Part shown: one piece after another, positions 17,142 to 24,179 of the stretch
Layout: each line of letters opens with the position of its first letter
Numbering within the stretch: position 1 is the first letter of the stretch
DNA from: Pseudolabrys sp.
GTDB taxonomy: Bacteria > Pseudomonadota > Alphaproteobacteria > Rhizobiales > Xanthobacteraceae
Assembly (NCBI GenBank): GCA_026125925.1
Contig: JAHCKF010000014.1
Span: 1 to 25,322, forward strand
Length of the DNA stretch: 25,322 nucleotides
Reading direction: 5' to 3'
Program-made: the position numbers and the translations under genes
Notes under the pieces: model-generated
What the model saw: only the letters and a program-made list of their open reading frames with translations
Databases searched by the model: none
Told to the model about the DNA's origin: nothing

Positions 17142-19244
17142 ATGAACCAGACAGTCCGGCTTCCGAAACAGGTCATGCGCATCGGGCACTCTGCCTGTCC
17201 GCATGATTGTCCCTCGACCTGCGCGCTCGATGTCGAGCTCATCGACGAACGCACCATCGGTCGCGTGCGCGGATCGCCCGACAACGACTACACGGCCGGC
17301 GTCGTCTGCGCCAAGGTCGCGCGCTATGCCGAGCGCGAGCATCATGCCGACCGGCTGATGCATCCGTTGCAGCGCGTCGGGGACAAGGGTTCGCGCGAGT
17401 TTCGTCGCATCGGTTGGGACGATGCGCTCGACATCGTCGCCGAGCGGCTTCTCAAGGCCGAGGCGCGCCACGGCGCCGAGAGCGTCTGGCCTTACTACTA
17501 CGCCGGCACCATGGGCCTGGTGCAGCGCGACGGCATTAACCGGCTGCGCCACGTCAAGAAATACTCGGGCTTCCACTCGACCATCTGCGTCAACCCGGCC
17601 TGGGCCGGTTTTGCCGCCGGCACTGGCAAGATCGCCGGCAGCGATCCGCGCGAGATGGCGAAGTCCGATGTGGTGGTGATCTGGGGTACCAATCCGGTGA
17701 ACACCCAGGTCAACGTGATGACCCATGCAATGCGTGCCCGCAAGGAGCGCGGCGCCAAAATCGCGGCGGTCGATGTCTATATGAACGGCACCATGAAGCA
17801 GGCTGACCTGCCGGTGCTGGTGAAGCCGGGCACCGACGGGGCGCTCGCCTGCGCGGTGATGCATTGCCTGTTCCGCGACGGCAAGGCGGACTGGACCTAT
17901 CTCGACAAATACACCGACGCGCCGCGCGAACTCGAGGCGCATCTCAAGACGCGCGATCCGCAATGGGCCTCCGCCATTACCGGCACGCCGTCCGAGACCA
18001 TCGAGGCGTTCGCGCGGCTGATCGGCGACAACAAGCGTACGTATTTCCGGCTCGGCTACGGCTTCGCGCGCTCGCGCAATGGTGCCGCCAACATGCACGC
18101 GGCGCTGTCGATCGCCGTCGTCACCGGCGCCTGGCAGTACGAGGGCGGCGGCGCCTTCCACAACAACGACGCCATTTTCGGCTTCAACAAGTCGATGATT
18201 GAAGGGAACGACGCCATCGACCGCTCGGTGCGCGTGCTCGATCAATCGAAGATCGGCGCCATCCTCACCGGCGATCGCGACGCGTTGCGGGGCGGGCCGC
18301 CGGTCGATGCGCTGTTCATCCAGAATACCAATCCGATGACGGTCGCGCCGGACCAGACGGTGGTGAAGCGTGGCTTCGCGCGCGATGACCTGTTCGTCTG
18401 CGTCCACGAGCAGTTCATGACGGAGACCGCGCAGGTCGCCGACATCGTGCTGCCGGCGACGACCTTTCTCGAACACGACGATATCTACCGTGGCGGCGGC
18501 CACCAATACATCCTGCTCGGGCCGAAGCTGGTCGAGGCGCCGGGCGAATGCCGCAACAATCACGAGGTGGTGGCGGCGCTGGCCAAACGCGTCGGCGCCG
18601 CCCATCCCGGCTTCGACATGAGCCCGCGCGAACTGATCGACGACCTGCTGCGCCGCTCCAACCGCGGCACATTGGCCGAGCTCGAGGCCAATCGCTGGAT
18701 CGATTGCCAGACGCCGTTCGAGAAGGCGCATTATCTCGACGGCTTCAACTGGCCGGACGGCAAATTCCGCTTCAAGCCGGACTGGCCCAAGGTGCCGTTC
18801 CGCAGCCCGTATACGTCGGGCCCCGTCGATGCCATGCCGGCGTTGCCGGATCATTGGGCCGTGGTCGAGGCGGCCGACGCCGAGCACCCGTTCCGGCTGG
18901 CGACGTCGCCGGCGCGCGGCTTCCTCAACACCACCTTCAACGAGACGCCGACCTCGCTGGCGAACGAGAAGCGGCCGACGGTGATGATTCATCCGGACGA
19001 TGCAGCGGAGCAGGGCATTGCCGATGGCGACGAGGTCGTCCTCGGCAACAAGCGCGGCGAGGTGCGGTTGCATGCCAAGGTGTTCGACGGCGTGCGGCGC
19101 GGCGTGCTGATTGCGGAATCGATCTGGCCAAATGCCGCCTATCCGGACGGCAAGGGCATTAACACGCTGACCGGCGCCGACGCGGTAGCGCCGTTCGGCG
19201 GCGCGGCGTTTCACGACAACAAGGTGTGGGTGAAGCGGGCATGA
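17142..19244 (+). CDS. Molybdopterin-dependent oxidoreductase, DMSO-reductase superfamily
   Basis: A 700-residue catalytic subunit. The N-terminal motif Cys19-x3-Cys23-x3-Cys27 with Cys56 (CPHDCPSTC, then VVCAK) should bind a 4Fe-4S cluster. The central region shows VVIWGTNPVNTQ and FIQNTNPMTVAPD, typical molybdopterin guanine dinucleotide contacts. The C-terminal part from about residue 580 is a molydopterin-dinucleotide-binding domain (FRLATSPARGFLNTTFNE, then VMIHPDDAAEQGIADGDEV). Cys149 in STICVNPAWAG lies where the molybdenum ligand sits in related enzymes; this alignment is by eye. There is no twin-arginine signal, so it is probably cytoplasmic. No electron-transfer partner, chaperone or cofactor gene is adjacent. 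The substrate is unknown. ATG 17142 lacks a strong ribosome site; ATG 17175 is an alternative. Confidence 0.92.
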   Translation: MNQTVRLPKQVMRIGHSACPHDCPSTCALDVELIDERTIGRVRGSPDNDYTAGVVCAKVARYAEREHHADRLMHPLQRVGDKGSREFRRIGWDDALDIVAERLLKAEARHGAESVWPYYYAGTMGLVQRDGINRLRHVKKYSGFHSTICVNPAWAGFAAGTGKIAGSDPREMAKSDVVVIWGTNPVNTQVNVMTHAMRARKERGAKIAAVDVYMNGTMKQADLPVLVKPGTDGALACAVMHCLFRDGKADWTYLDKYTDAPRELEAHLKTRDPQWASAITGTPSETIEAFARLIGDNKRTYFRLGYGFARSRNGAANMHAALSIAVVTGAWQYEGGGAFHNNDAIFGFNKSMIEGNDAIDRSVRVLDQSKIGAILTGDRDALRGGPPVDALFIQNTNPMTVAPDQTVVKRGFARDDLFVCVHEQFMTETAQVADIVLPATTFLEHDDIYRGGGHQYILLGPKLVEAPGECRNNHEVVAALAKRVGAAHPGFDMSPRELIDDLLRRSNRGTLAELEANRWIDCQTPFEKAHYLDGFNWPDGKFRFKPDWPKVPFRSPYTSGPVDAMPALPDHWAVVEAADAEHPFRLATSPARGFLNTTFNETPTSLANEKRPTVMIHPDDAAEQGIADGDEVVLGNKRGEVRLHAKVFDGVRRGVLIAESIWPNAAYPDGKGINTLTGADAVAPFGGAAFHDNKVWVKRA

Positions 19245-19246
19245 TC

Positions 19247-19352
19247 GTCATTCCGGGGGCGCGCCGACAGGCGCGAACCCGGAATCCAGACGCGGACCGC
19301 GGAGCTTCTGGCTGGATTCCGGATCGCGCGCTTTGCGCGCGTCCGGAATGAC
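19247..19352. repeat. Branched palindromic repeat (REP-like) between oxidoreductase and doxX gene
   Basis: An outer stem GTCATTCCGG (19247-19256) pairs exactly with CCGGAATGAC (19343-19352). Inside, CCGGAATCCAG (19279-19289) pairs exactly with CTGGATTCCGG (19312-19322). On the right flank CGCGCGC-TTT-GCGCGCG makes a further 7-base stem, and shorter CG-rich stems occur on the left and in the centre. The whole forms a cloverleaf about 106 bases long. It fills the convergent gap from 3 bases after one stop to 4 bases before the other. GTCATTCCGG-type palindromes are, from memory, frequent in Bradyrhizobium-like genomes. Confidence 0.75.
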
Positions 19353-19355
19353 CGA

Positions 19356-19814
19356 CTAAAGCTCCTTGCCGATCAGGCGATCGATCGAATAGCGCCGGCC
19401 GCCGGCAAGCGCGATGAAGAACATCACCATGCCGAGCAGCAGGACGTATTCGTAGCCGCCTTTGCCGACGGAGAAGCCTCGTGGACCATGGATGGCGACG
19501 AACATCACGCCGATCTCGACTGCCAGCGCGGCGGCGAAAAAGCGGGTGAACAGGCCCAGCGCGACGCAGGCTGCCGCCACCGTCTCGAGAAAGATCACGG
19601 CGAAAGCGCACAGCACGGGCAGCACGAAACCGACCTTGACGAAAAAGCCGACCTCGGCGTCGAAGCCGGCCTGCACCTTCATCCAGCCGTGTACGAACAG
19701 AATGCCGCCAATTGTTACGCGCAGCAGCAGGTAACCGACATCGGGTGCCCAGCCATAAAAGCCGGCGAGGCCGGGAATGAGCAATCGGGTGTCGGACGGC
19801 GTGCGCGCAAGCAT
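19356..19814 (-). CDS. DoxX family membrane protein, copy 1
   Basis: A 152-residue protein with four predicted membrane segments and the DoxX-family pattern: LLLRVTIGGILFVHGWMKV near residues 29-47, VIFLETVAAACVALGLFTRFFAAALA in the middle, and GGYEYVLLLGMVMFFIALAGGRRYSID near the end. DoxX proteins are small inner-membrane proteins linked in various bacteria to quinone or sulfur oxidation and to redox stress; the role here is unknown. ATG 19814 has AGAGGT about 8 bases upstream; the open frame to 19862 is an over-extension. It is a tandem paralogue of the next gene, with the same length and the same GKEL C-terminus. Confidence 0.87.
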   Translation of the reverse strand: MLARTPSDTRLLIPGLAGFYGWAPDVGYLLLRVTIGGILFVHGWMKVQAGFDAEVGFFVKVGFVLPVLCAFAVIFLETVAAACVALGLFTRFFAAALAVEIGVMFVAIHGPRGFSVGKGGYEYVLLLGMVMFFIALAGGRRYSIDRLIGKEL

Positions 19815-19901
19815 CTCGGGACCTCTGCAATAGCCAAACGCGCGCCGCGACAGGCGGCGCACTCAAGGCAGAAGCGGAGGCCTTTGTGGAGAAACTTGGG
19901 T

Positions 19902-19941
19902 CGGAGCGCTACGCTCGCAGAAACTTGAACGTAGCGCTCCG
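19902..19941. repeat. Perfect 12-base inverted repeat between the doxX paralogues
   Basis: CGGAGCGCTACG (19902-19913) is matched by CGTAGCGCTCCG (19930-19941) with a 16-base loop. It starts 10 bases downstream of the second DoxX gene in the direction of transcription, so it could terminate or stabilise that transcript. No T-run follows on the minus strand. A partial repeat, GAAACTTG, also occurs twice here (19891-19898 and 19920-19927). Confidence 0.55.
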
Positions 19942-19950
19942 GCTAACGGC

Positions 19951-20409
19951 TCACAATTCCTTGCCCAGCTTGGCGTCGATTGAATAGCGGCCGCCGCCAC
20001 GCAGCGCGATGTAGAAATAGACCATGCCGAGCAGTAGCACGTATTCGTAACCGCCGGCGCCGACGCTGAAGCCCTTGGCCCAATGCGCCGTGATCAGGAT
20101 CACCAGCATCTGGATGGCGAGAGCGGCCGAGAAGAATCGGGTGAACAGGCCCAGCGCGACGCAGAGCGTGCCGACGGTCTCGAAGAAGATGGTGACATAA
20201 GCCATCGCACCGGGTGCCGGGAACGCCATGCGCGTGAACATGCCGGTGAGACCGGTTGGGCCGGGGCCGACAACCTTCATGTAGCCGTGGACGAAGATGA
20301 TGATGCCGATGGTGAAGCGCATCAGCGCGTAACCGATCGGTTCGGCCCAGGCGTAGAAGCCGGCCAAGCCAGGAATGAGCAGTTTGGTGCGAGTCGCGTT
20401 GTCGAACAT
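19951..20409 (-). CDS. DoxX family membrane protein, copy 2
   Basis: A 152-residue four-helix membrane protein, by eye about half identical to the neighbouring copy. Shared blocks are LLIPGLAGFY, FVHGxMKV, CVALGLFTRFF, GGYEYVLLLGMV and the C-terminal GKEL. Between the first two helices this copy has a Gly/Pro-rich loop (KVVGPGPTGLTGMF) where the other has an acidic one (KVQAGFDAEVGFF), the clearest difference between them. The start MFDNATRTKLLIPG at 20409 aligns with the paralogue's start; the longer open frame to 20475 would not. It lies 105 bases downstream of purN on the same strand. Confidence 0.87.
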   Translation of the reverse strand: MFDNATRTKLLIPGLAGFYAWAEPIGYALMRFTIGIIIFVHGYMKVVGPGPTGLTGMFTRMAFPAPGAMAYVTIFFETVGTLCVALGLFTRFFSAALAIQMLVILITAHWAKGFSVGAGGYEYVLLLGMVYFYIALRGGGRYSIDAKLGKEL

Positions 20410-20443
20410 GGTGCCCCGGGACATCGATGGAAAGGACACCCCG

Positions 20444-20483
20444 GCTATAGCGACGGCGACGCGCCGCCAACTCACATTTGAGT
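20444..20483 (-). promoter_or_regulatory. Candidate promoter and palindrome upstream of doxX copy 2
   Basis: On the minus strand TTGGCG (complement of 20465-20470) and TATAGC (complement of 20444-20449) are separated by 15 bases, short for a sigma-70 promoter. Touching the -35 is a small palindrome ACTCA-CATT-TGAGT (20470-20483) that could be an operator. Both are by-eye calls. Confidence 0.25.
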
Positions 20484-20514
20484 GTGGCCATTACGGCGAT
20501 GTAAGTACCGGGCG

Positions 20515-21171
20515 TTATGTCGCAGCAGGAACGAGGGCATCGGTCGCTGGAACTGGAACTCCGTCGATCAGACAGTCGCCGTCGACGACGCGCACGCGGT
20601 CTTCCGCGACGAGCTTGAGCGCGGCGGGATAGATCCGGTGCTCGACCTTGAGCACGCGCGCCGCCAATGCCGCTTCCGTGTCGTCGGCGCGTACCACGAC
20701 GGCGCCTTGCATGATGATCGGGCCGGCATCCATCTCGGGTACAACGAAATGCACCGTAGCGCCGTGGACCGTCGCGCCGGCATCGAGCGCCCGCTGATGG
20801 GTGTCGAGACCTTTGAAGGCCGGGAGGAGGGCGGGGTGGATATTGAGCATGCGCTCGGTCCACTTGCCGACGAACTCCGGCGTCAGCAGGCGCATGAAAC
20901 CGGCGAGGCAGACGAGGTCGATGTTGTGCGCGAGCAGCACGGCCTGCATGGCCCGGTCGAAGGCGGCGCGGTCCTTGCCGAAAGCCTTGTGATCGACGAC
21001 CGCGGTTTCGATGCCGGCGTGGCGCGCGGTGTCGAGGCCGCCGGCATCGGCGATGTTGGAGAGGACGAGAACGATCTCGGCCGGATAATCTGGCGCTCTG
21101 GCGGCCTCGATCAGCGCCGCCATGTTCGAGCCGCGACCGGAGATCAGGACGGCGACGCGCTTCTTATGCAT
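20515..21171 (-). CDS. purN: Phosphoribosylglycinamide formyltransferase PurN
   Basis: A 218-residue enzyme that transfers a formyl group from 10-formyltetrahydrofolate to GAR in purine synthesis. The phosphate-binding loop SGRGSN is at residues 11-16, and FMRLLTPEF follows near 92-100. The catalytic triad of the family is visible: Asn110 and His112 in MLNIHPALLPAFKG, and Asp148 in EMDAGPII. ATG 21171 comes 4 bases after the purM stop, so the two are co-transcribed; upstream Met at 21204 lies inside purM. The last 15 or so residues are an Ala/Val/Pro-rich tail beyond the conserved fold. Confidence 0.96.
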   Translation of the reverse strand: MHKKRVAVLISGRGSNMAALIEAARAPDYPAEIVLVLSNIADAGGLDTARHAGIETAVVDHKAFGKDRAAFDRAMQAVLLAHNIDLVCLAGFMRLLTPEFVGKWTERMLNIHPALLPAFKGLDTHQRALDAGATVHGATVHFVVPEMDAGPIIMQGAVVVRADDTEAALAARVLKVEHRIYPAALKLVAEDRVRVVDGDCLIDGVPVPATDALVPAAT

Positions 21172-21175
21172 CGCG

Positions 21176-22249
21176 CTACAGCTTGAGATCGAGTACGCCG
21201 TCATAGACGACGCGAGCGTCGCCTTCGGCCGTAACGACCGAACCGATGGCCGAGACCTTTTCGCCGGCCTTGGCGAAGGCCTCGGTCACTGCGGCGGCAT
21301 CCTTCGGCGCGACGACGACAACCATGCCGACGCCGCAGTTGAACGTGCGCAGCATCTCGTGCGGCGCGATGTTGCCGACCTGCGCAAGCCAGCGGAACAC
21401 CGGCGGAGCGTTGACCTTGGTCAGGTCGATGCGGGCGCCGAGCCCCTTTGGCAGCACGCGCGGGATGTTGTCGGGGAAGCCGCCGCCGGTGATGTGGGCG
21501 AGGCCCTTCACCGCGCGGGTCTCGCGGATCGCGGCGAGGCAGGATTTCACGTAGATACGGGTCGGCGTCAGGATGGCTTCGCCTAACGACACATCGTCGG
21601 CGAAGGGCGCCGGCGTGCTCCACAGCAGCCCGCTCTTGGCGACGACCTTGCGCACCAGCGAATAGCCGTTTGAGTGCACGCCGGAGGAGGCGAGGCCGAG
21701 GATGGTGTCGCCTTCGGCGATATTGGGCCGCGGCAAGACGTCGCCGCGCTCGACGGCACCCACGGCGAAGCCCGCCAGGTCGTAGTCCTCGCCCTGATAG
21801 AGGCCGGGCATCTCGGCGGTTTCGCCGCCGATCAGGGCGCAGCCGGCGTCCCGGCAGCCGACCGAGATACCGGCGACCACGGCGGCGCCGACTTCGGGCG
21901 AGAGCCGGCCGGTAGCGTAGTAGTCGAGGAAGAACAGGGGCTCGGCGCCCTGGACCACGAGGTCGTTGACGCTCATGGCGACCAGGTCGATGCCGATGGT
22001 GTCGTGGCGGCCCGTTTCGATGGCGATCTTGACCTTGGTACCGACACCGTCATTGGCGGCGACCAGAATCGGATCGGTGTAGCCGGCACGCTTGAGGTCA
22101 AAGAGGCCGCCGAAACCGCCGATTTCGGCGTCGGCGCCGGGCCGCGCGGTGGCGCGCACCAAGGGCTTGATCAGGTCCACCATCCGGTTGCCGGCGTCGA
22201 TATCGACGCCCGCTTGCGCGTAGGTCAGACCGCGCTCTTGATCTGCCAT
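21176..22249 (-). CDS. purM: Phosphoribosylformylglycinamidine cyclo-ligase PurM (AIR synthetase)
   Basis: A 357-residue ATP-dependent enzyme that closes the imidazole ring of FGAM to give AIR. Visible family blocks are [14 protein letters not shown] at residues 8-21, [15 protein letters not shown] at 62-76, [24 protein letters not shown] from 91, and [14 protein letters not shown]. The start ATG 22249 has AAGGGG five to six bases upstream, which decides against the in-frame Met at 22282. It heads the purM-purN pair and is divergent from the pgsA-like gene. The leader upstream contains stems and a T-run (listed separately). Confidence 0.96.
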   Translation of the reverse strand: MADQERGLTYAQAGVDIDAGNRMVDLIKPLVRATARPGADAEIGGFGGLFDLKRAGYTDPILVAANDGVGTKVKIAIETGRHDTIGIDLVAMSVNDLVVQGAEPLFFLDYYATGRLSPEVGAAVVAGISVGCRDAGCALIGGETAEMPGLYQGEDYDLAGFAVGAVERGDVLPRPNIAEGDTILGLASSGVHSNGYSLVRKVVAKSGLLWSTPAPFADDVSLGEAILTPTRIYVKSCLAAIRETRAVKGLAHITGGGFPDNIPRVLPKGLGARIDLTKVNAPPVFRWLAQVGNIAPHEMLRTFNCGVGMVVVVAPKDAAAVTEAFAKAGEKVSAIGSVVTAEGDARVVYDGVLDLKL

Positions 22250-22260
22250 TTGGGCCCCTT

Positions 22261-22315
22261 GTCGGCCGCTCGGCGCCGACACAAAAAAGGCGCGCCGACG
22301 GCGGTAAGTGCCGCC
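22261..22315 (-). promoter_or_regulatory. Structured leader of purM with stem, T6 run and second stem
   Basis: Read toward purM, GGCGG (complement of 22311-22315) pairs with CCGCC (complement of 22300-22304). A GGCGCGCC palindrome and six T (complement of 22283-22288) follow, then GTCGGC/GCCGAC (22261-22266 with 22275-22280), which ends next to the ribosome site AAGGGG. A GC-rich stem close to a T-run upstream of a biosynthetic gene suggests an attenuator, but the stem-to-T distance (11 bases) is longer than a standard terminator. Confidence 0.35.
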
Positions 22316-22358
22316 TCGTACGTCGAAAATGCCTTTCGTGCAATGGCGCGGACGCCGT

Positions 22359-22364
22359 TATACT
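22359..22364 (+). promoter_or_regulatory. Possible -10 element for the pgsA-like operon
   Basis: TATACT at 22359-22364 resembles a -10 hexamer; the -35 region is weak (TTTCGT at 22334-22339). If transcription begins near 22371, the in-frame ATG at 22343 would be outside the transcript, which favours the TTG start at 22460. Confidence 0.3.
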
Positions 22365-22459
22365 CTATCTTCGGTTGGACCGATCCGACCCCGAATACCG
22401 ATCTGAAATCTGCCCCAAAACAGACCCCATGCCGGGGGCTTGCACGAGCCGGGACTGCC

Positions 22460-23005
22460 TTGAGTATTCCAAACCTGATTACCCTCGGGCGCATCTTCCT
22501 GGTGCCTGTCGTCGTCTGGGCGATCGCTTCCAACACGATGTGGTTCGCCTTCGTGCTGTTCCTGGTGGCCGGCGTGTCCGATGCCGTCGACGGGTTCCTG
22601 GCCAAGCGCTTCCGGATGACCACGGAACTCGGCGCCTATCTCGACCCTTTGGCCGACAAGGCGCTGATCGTCTCGATCTATCTGACCCTTGGGATCAACG
22701 GGGACATCCCGCGCTGGCTGGTGATCCTGGTGGTGTCACGGGATATCCTCATCGTCGGAGGCATCATCTTGTCCTGGTTGCTGGGTAACCCGCTGAAGAT
22801 CAAGCCGCTGTGGGTGTCGAAGCTCAACACCACGGCGCAGATCGCGTTCGCCTGCGTGGTGCTCGGCTCGCTCGGCTTCAAGATCGCGGTGCCGAACCTC
22901 ACCTTCGTGCTGATGGGGCTGGTGGCGGTGCTGACGCTGTTGTCGATCGCCGCCTATCTGGCGGAATGGGTGCGGCACATGAATTCCTCGGCGGCCAGCT
23001 CGTGA
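22460..23005 (+). CDS. CDP-alcohol phosphatidyltransferase (PgsA-like)
   Basis: A 181-residue inner-membrane enzyme, probably making phosphatidylglycerophosphate or a related phospholipid from CDP-diacylglycerol. It begins SIPNLITLGRIFLVPVVVW, as PgsA proteins do. The family motif runs from Asp41 to Asp66 (DAVDGFLAKRF, then G58-x3-D62-x3-D66). The Arg normally following Ala in DGxxAR is Lys49, with Arg50 next. TTG 22460 is chosen because homology begins there and GGGA lies about 6 bases upstream; in-frame ATG 22343 would add 39 unlike residues. The stop overlaps the GTG of the next gene by four bases. A second pgsA elsewhere in the genome cannot be excluded, so the alcohol substrate is not certain. 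Confidence 0.88.
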   Translation: MSIPNLITLGRIFLVPVVVWAIASNTMWFAFVLFLVAGVSDAVDGFLAKRFRMTTELGAYLDPLADKALIVSIYLTLGINGDIPRWLVILVVSRDILIVGGIILSWLLGNPLKIKPLWVSKLNTTAQIAFACVVLGSLGFKIAVPNLTFVLMGLVAVLTLLSIAAYLAEWVRHMNSSAASS

Positions 23006-24144
23006 GCCCGGACAAGCCGGCCAAGCCGTTGCCGCCGCCGCAGACCCAGCAGCAGCCGCAGCCACAGCCGCGCGGGGCTTTTGCCCTGCAGCGGCAGATG
23101 GTGTTCTGGCTCGCGGCGCTCGCCGTCTTCATCCTGTTCCTCTGGCTACTCGCCGACATTCTGCTGCCCTTCATCGCCGGCCTCGCCATCGCCTATTTTC
23201 TCGCGCCGCTGGTCGATCGGCTCGAACGCATGGGCGTCAACCGGCTGGTCGCCGCGCTCGCGGTCATCTCGCTGGTGGTGCTGCTGATCGTGCTGGTGCT
23301 GCTGCTGATCCTGCCGCTGCTCGGCAGCCAGCTCGGCTCACTCATCGAGAACATCCCGACCTACGTCACCAAGCTGCGTTCGCTGATCAGCAACACGGAA
23401 TGGCCGTGGCTCAAGAATCTGCTCGGCAACGGCTTCGGCAGCGACAAGGGCATCAGCGAGCTGCTGACGCAGGGCGCGGGCTGGCTGACGACGTTCCTGA
23501 AGTCGCTGTGGTCCGGCGGACGGGCGCTGGTGTCGCTGTTCTCGCTGATCGTGGTGACCCCGGTCGTCGCCTTCTACCTGATCTACGACTGGCACAAGAT
23601 GATCGACACCGCCGATAGCTGGATCCCGGTGCATCATCGGGGCACCGTGCATCAGCTCGCCCACGAGATCGACGGCGCGATCGCCGGCTTCGTCCGCGGC
23701 CAGTCCGCGGTCTGCCTGATCCTCGGCACCTTCTACGCCGTGGCGCTGACGCTGAGCGGCCTCAACTTCGGCCTGCTGATCGGGCTGATCTCGGGCCTGA
23801 TCACCTTCATTCCCTATGTCGGCTCGATGACCGGGCTCATCCTGTCGCTCGGCGTGGCGGTGGCGCAGTTCTGGCCGGACTATACCTCGATCCTGATCGT
23901 GCTCGGCATCTTCCTGCTCGGCCAGTTCCTCGAGGGCAATGTGCTCTCGCCAAAGCTGGTCGGCGAAAGCGTGGGGCTGCATCCCGTGTGGCTGATCTTC
24001 GCGCTGCTGGCTTTCGGCTACCTGTTCGGCTTCGTCGGGCTTCTGGTGGCGGTGCCGCTCGCCGCCACCATCGGCGTGCTGGCGCGCTTCGCGCTCCGCC
24101 GCTACCTCGAAAGTTCGTTCTACACCGGCGAGCCGGCCCCGTAA
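23002..24144 (+). CDS. AI-2E family transporter / PerM-type permease
   Basis: A 380-residue polytopic membrane protein of the PerM/TqsA (AI-2E transporter) family. Residues 1-25 are a cytoplasmic Pro/Gln-rich tail (PPPQTQQQPQPQPRG). Hydrophobic helices follow at about 33-50, 52-70 and 85-107, then a soluble stretch, and a C-terminal set containing LISGLITFIPYVGSMTGLIL and GNVLSPKLVGESVGLHPVWLIFALLAFGYLFGFVGLLVAVPLAA, the most conserved family region. The start is GTG 23002, overlapping the upstream stop (GTGA). The family name does not prove autoinducer-2 transport; many members have other or unknown substrates. The gene sits before hdaA, a common alphaproteobacterial arrangement. Confidence 0.92.
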   Translation: MSPDKPAKPLPPPQTQQQPQPQPRGAFALQRQMVFWLAALAVFILFLWLLADILLPFIAGLAIAYFLAPLVDRLERMGVNRLVAALAVISLVVLLIVLVLLLILPLLGSQLGSLIENIPTYVTKLRSLISNTEWPWLKNLLGNGFGSDKGISELLTQGAGWLTTFLKSLWSGGRALVSLFSLIVVTPVVAFYLIYDWHKMIDTADSWIPVHHRGTVHQLAHEIDGAIAGFVRGQSAVCLILGTFYAVALTLSGLNFGLLIGLISGLITFIPYVGSMTGLILSLGVAVAQFWPDYTSILIVLGIFLLGQFLEGNVLSPKLVGESVGLHPVWLIFALLAFGYLFGFVGLLVAVPLAATIGVLARFALRRYLESSFYTGEPAP

Positions 24145-24179
24145 GCGCGCCGTTACAGTTCAAGTTGAAGTTCAGGTTC

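Noticed and set aside
17064..19214. Very long open frame (716 codons) on the minus strand opposite the molybdopterin oxidoreductase
   Set aside because: It mirrors the codon bias of the real gene, its composition is rich in Arg, His and Gly with no recognisable motif, and the plus strand has clear cofactor-binding motifs.
21674..22459. Extension of the pgsA-like gene through the purM region
   Set aside because: This part is antisense to purM and unrelated to phosphatidyltransferases.
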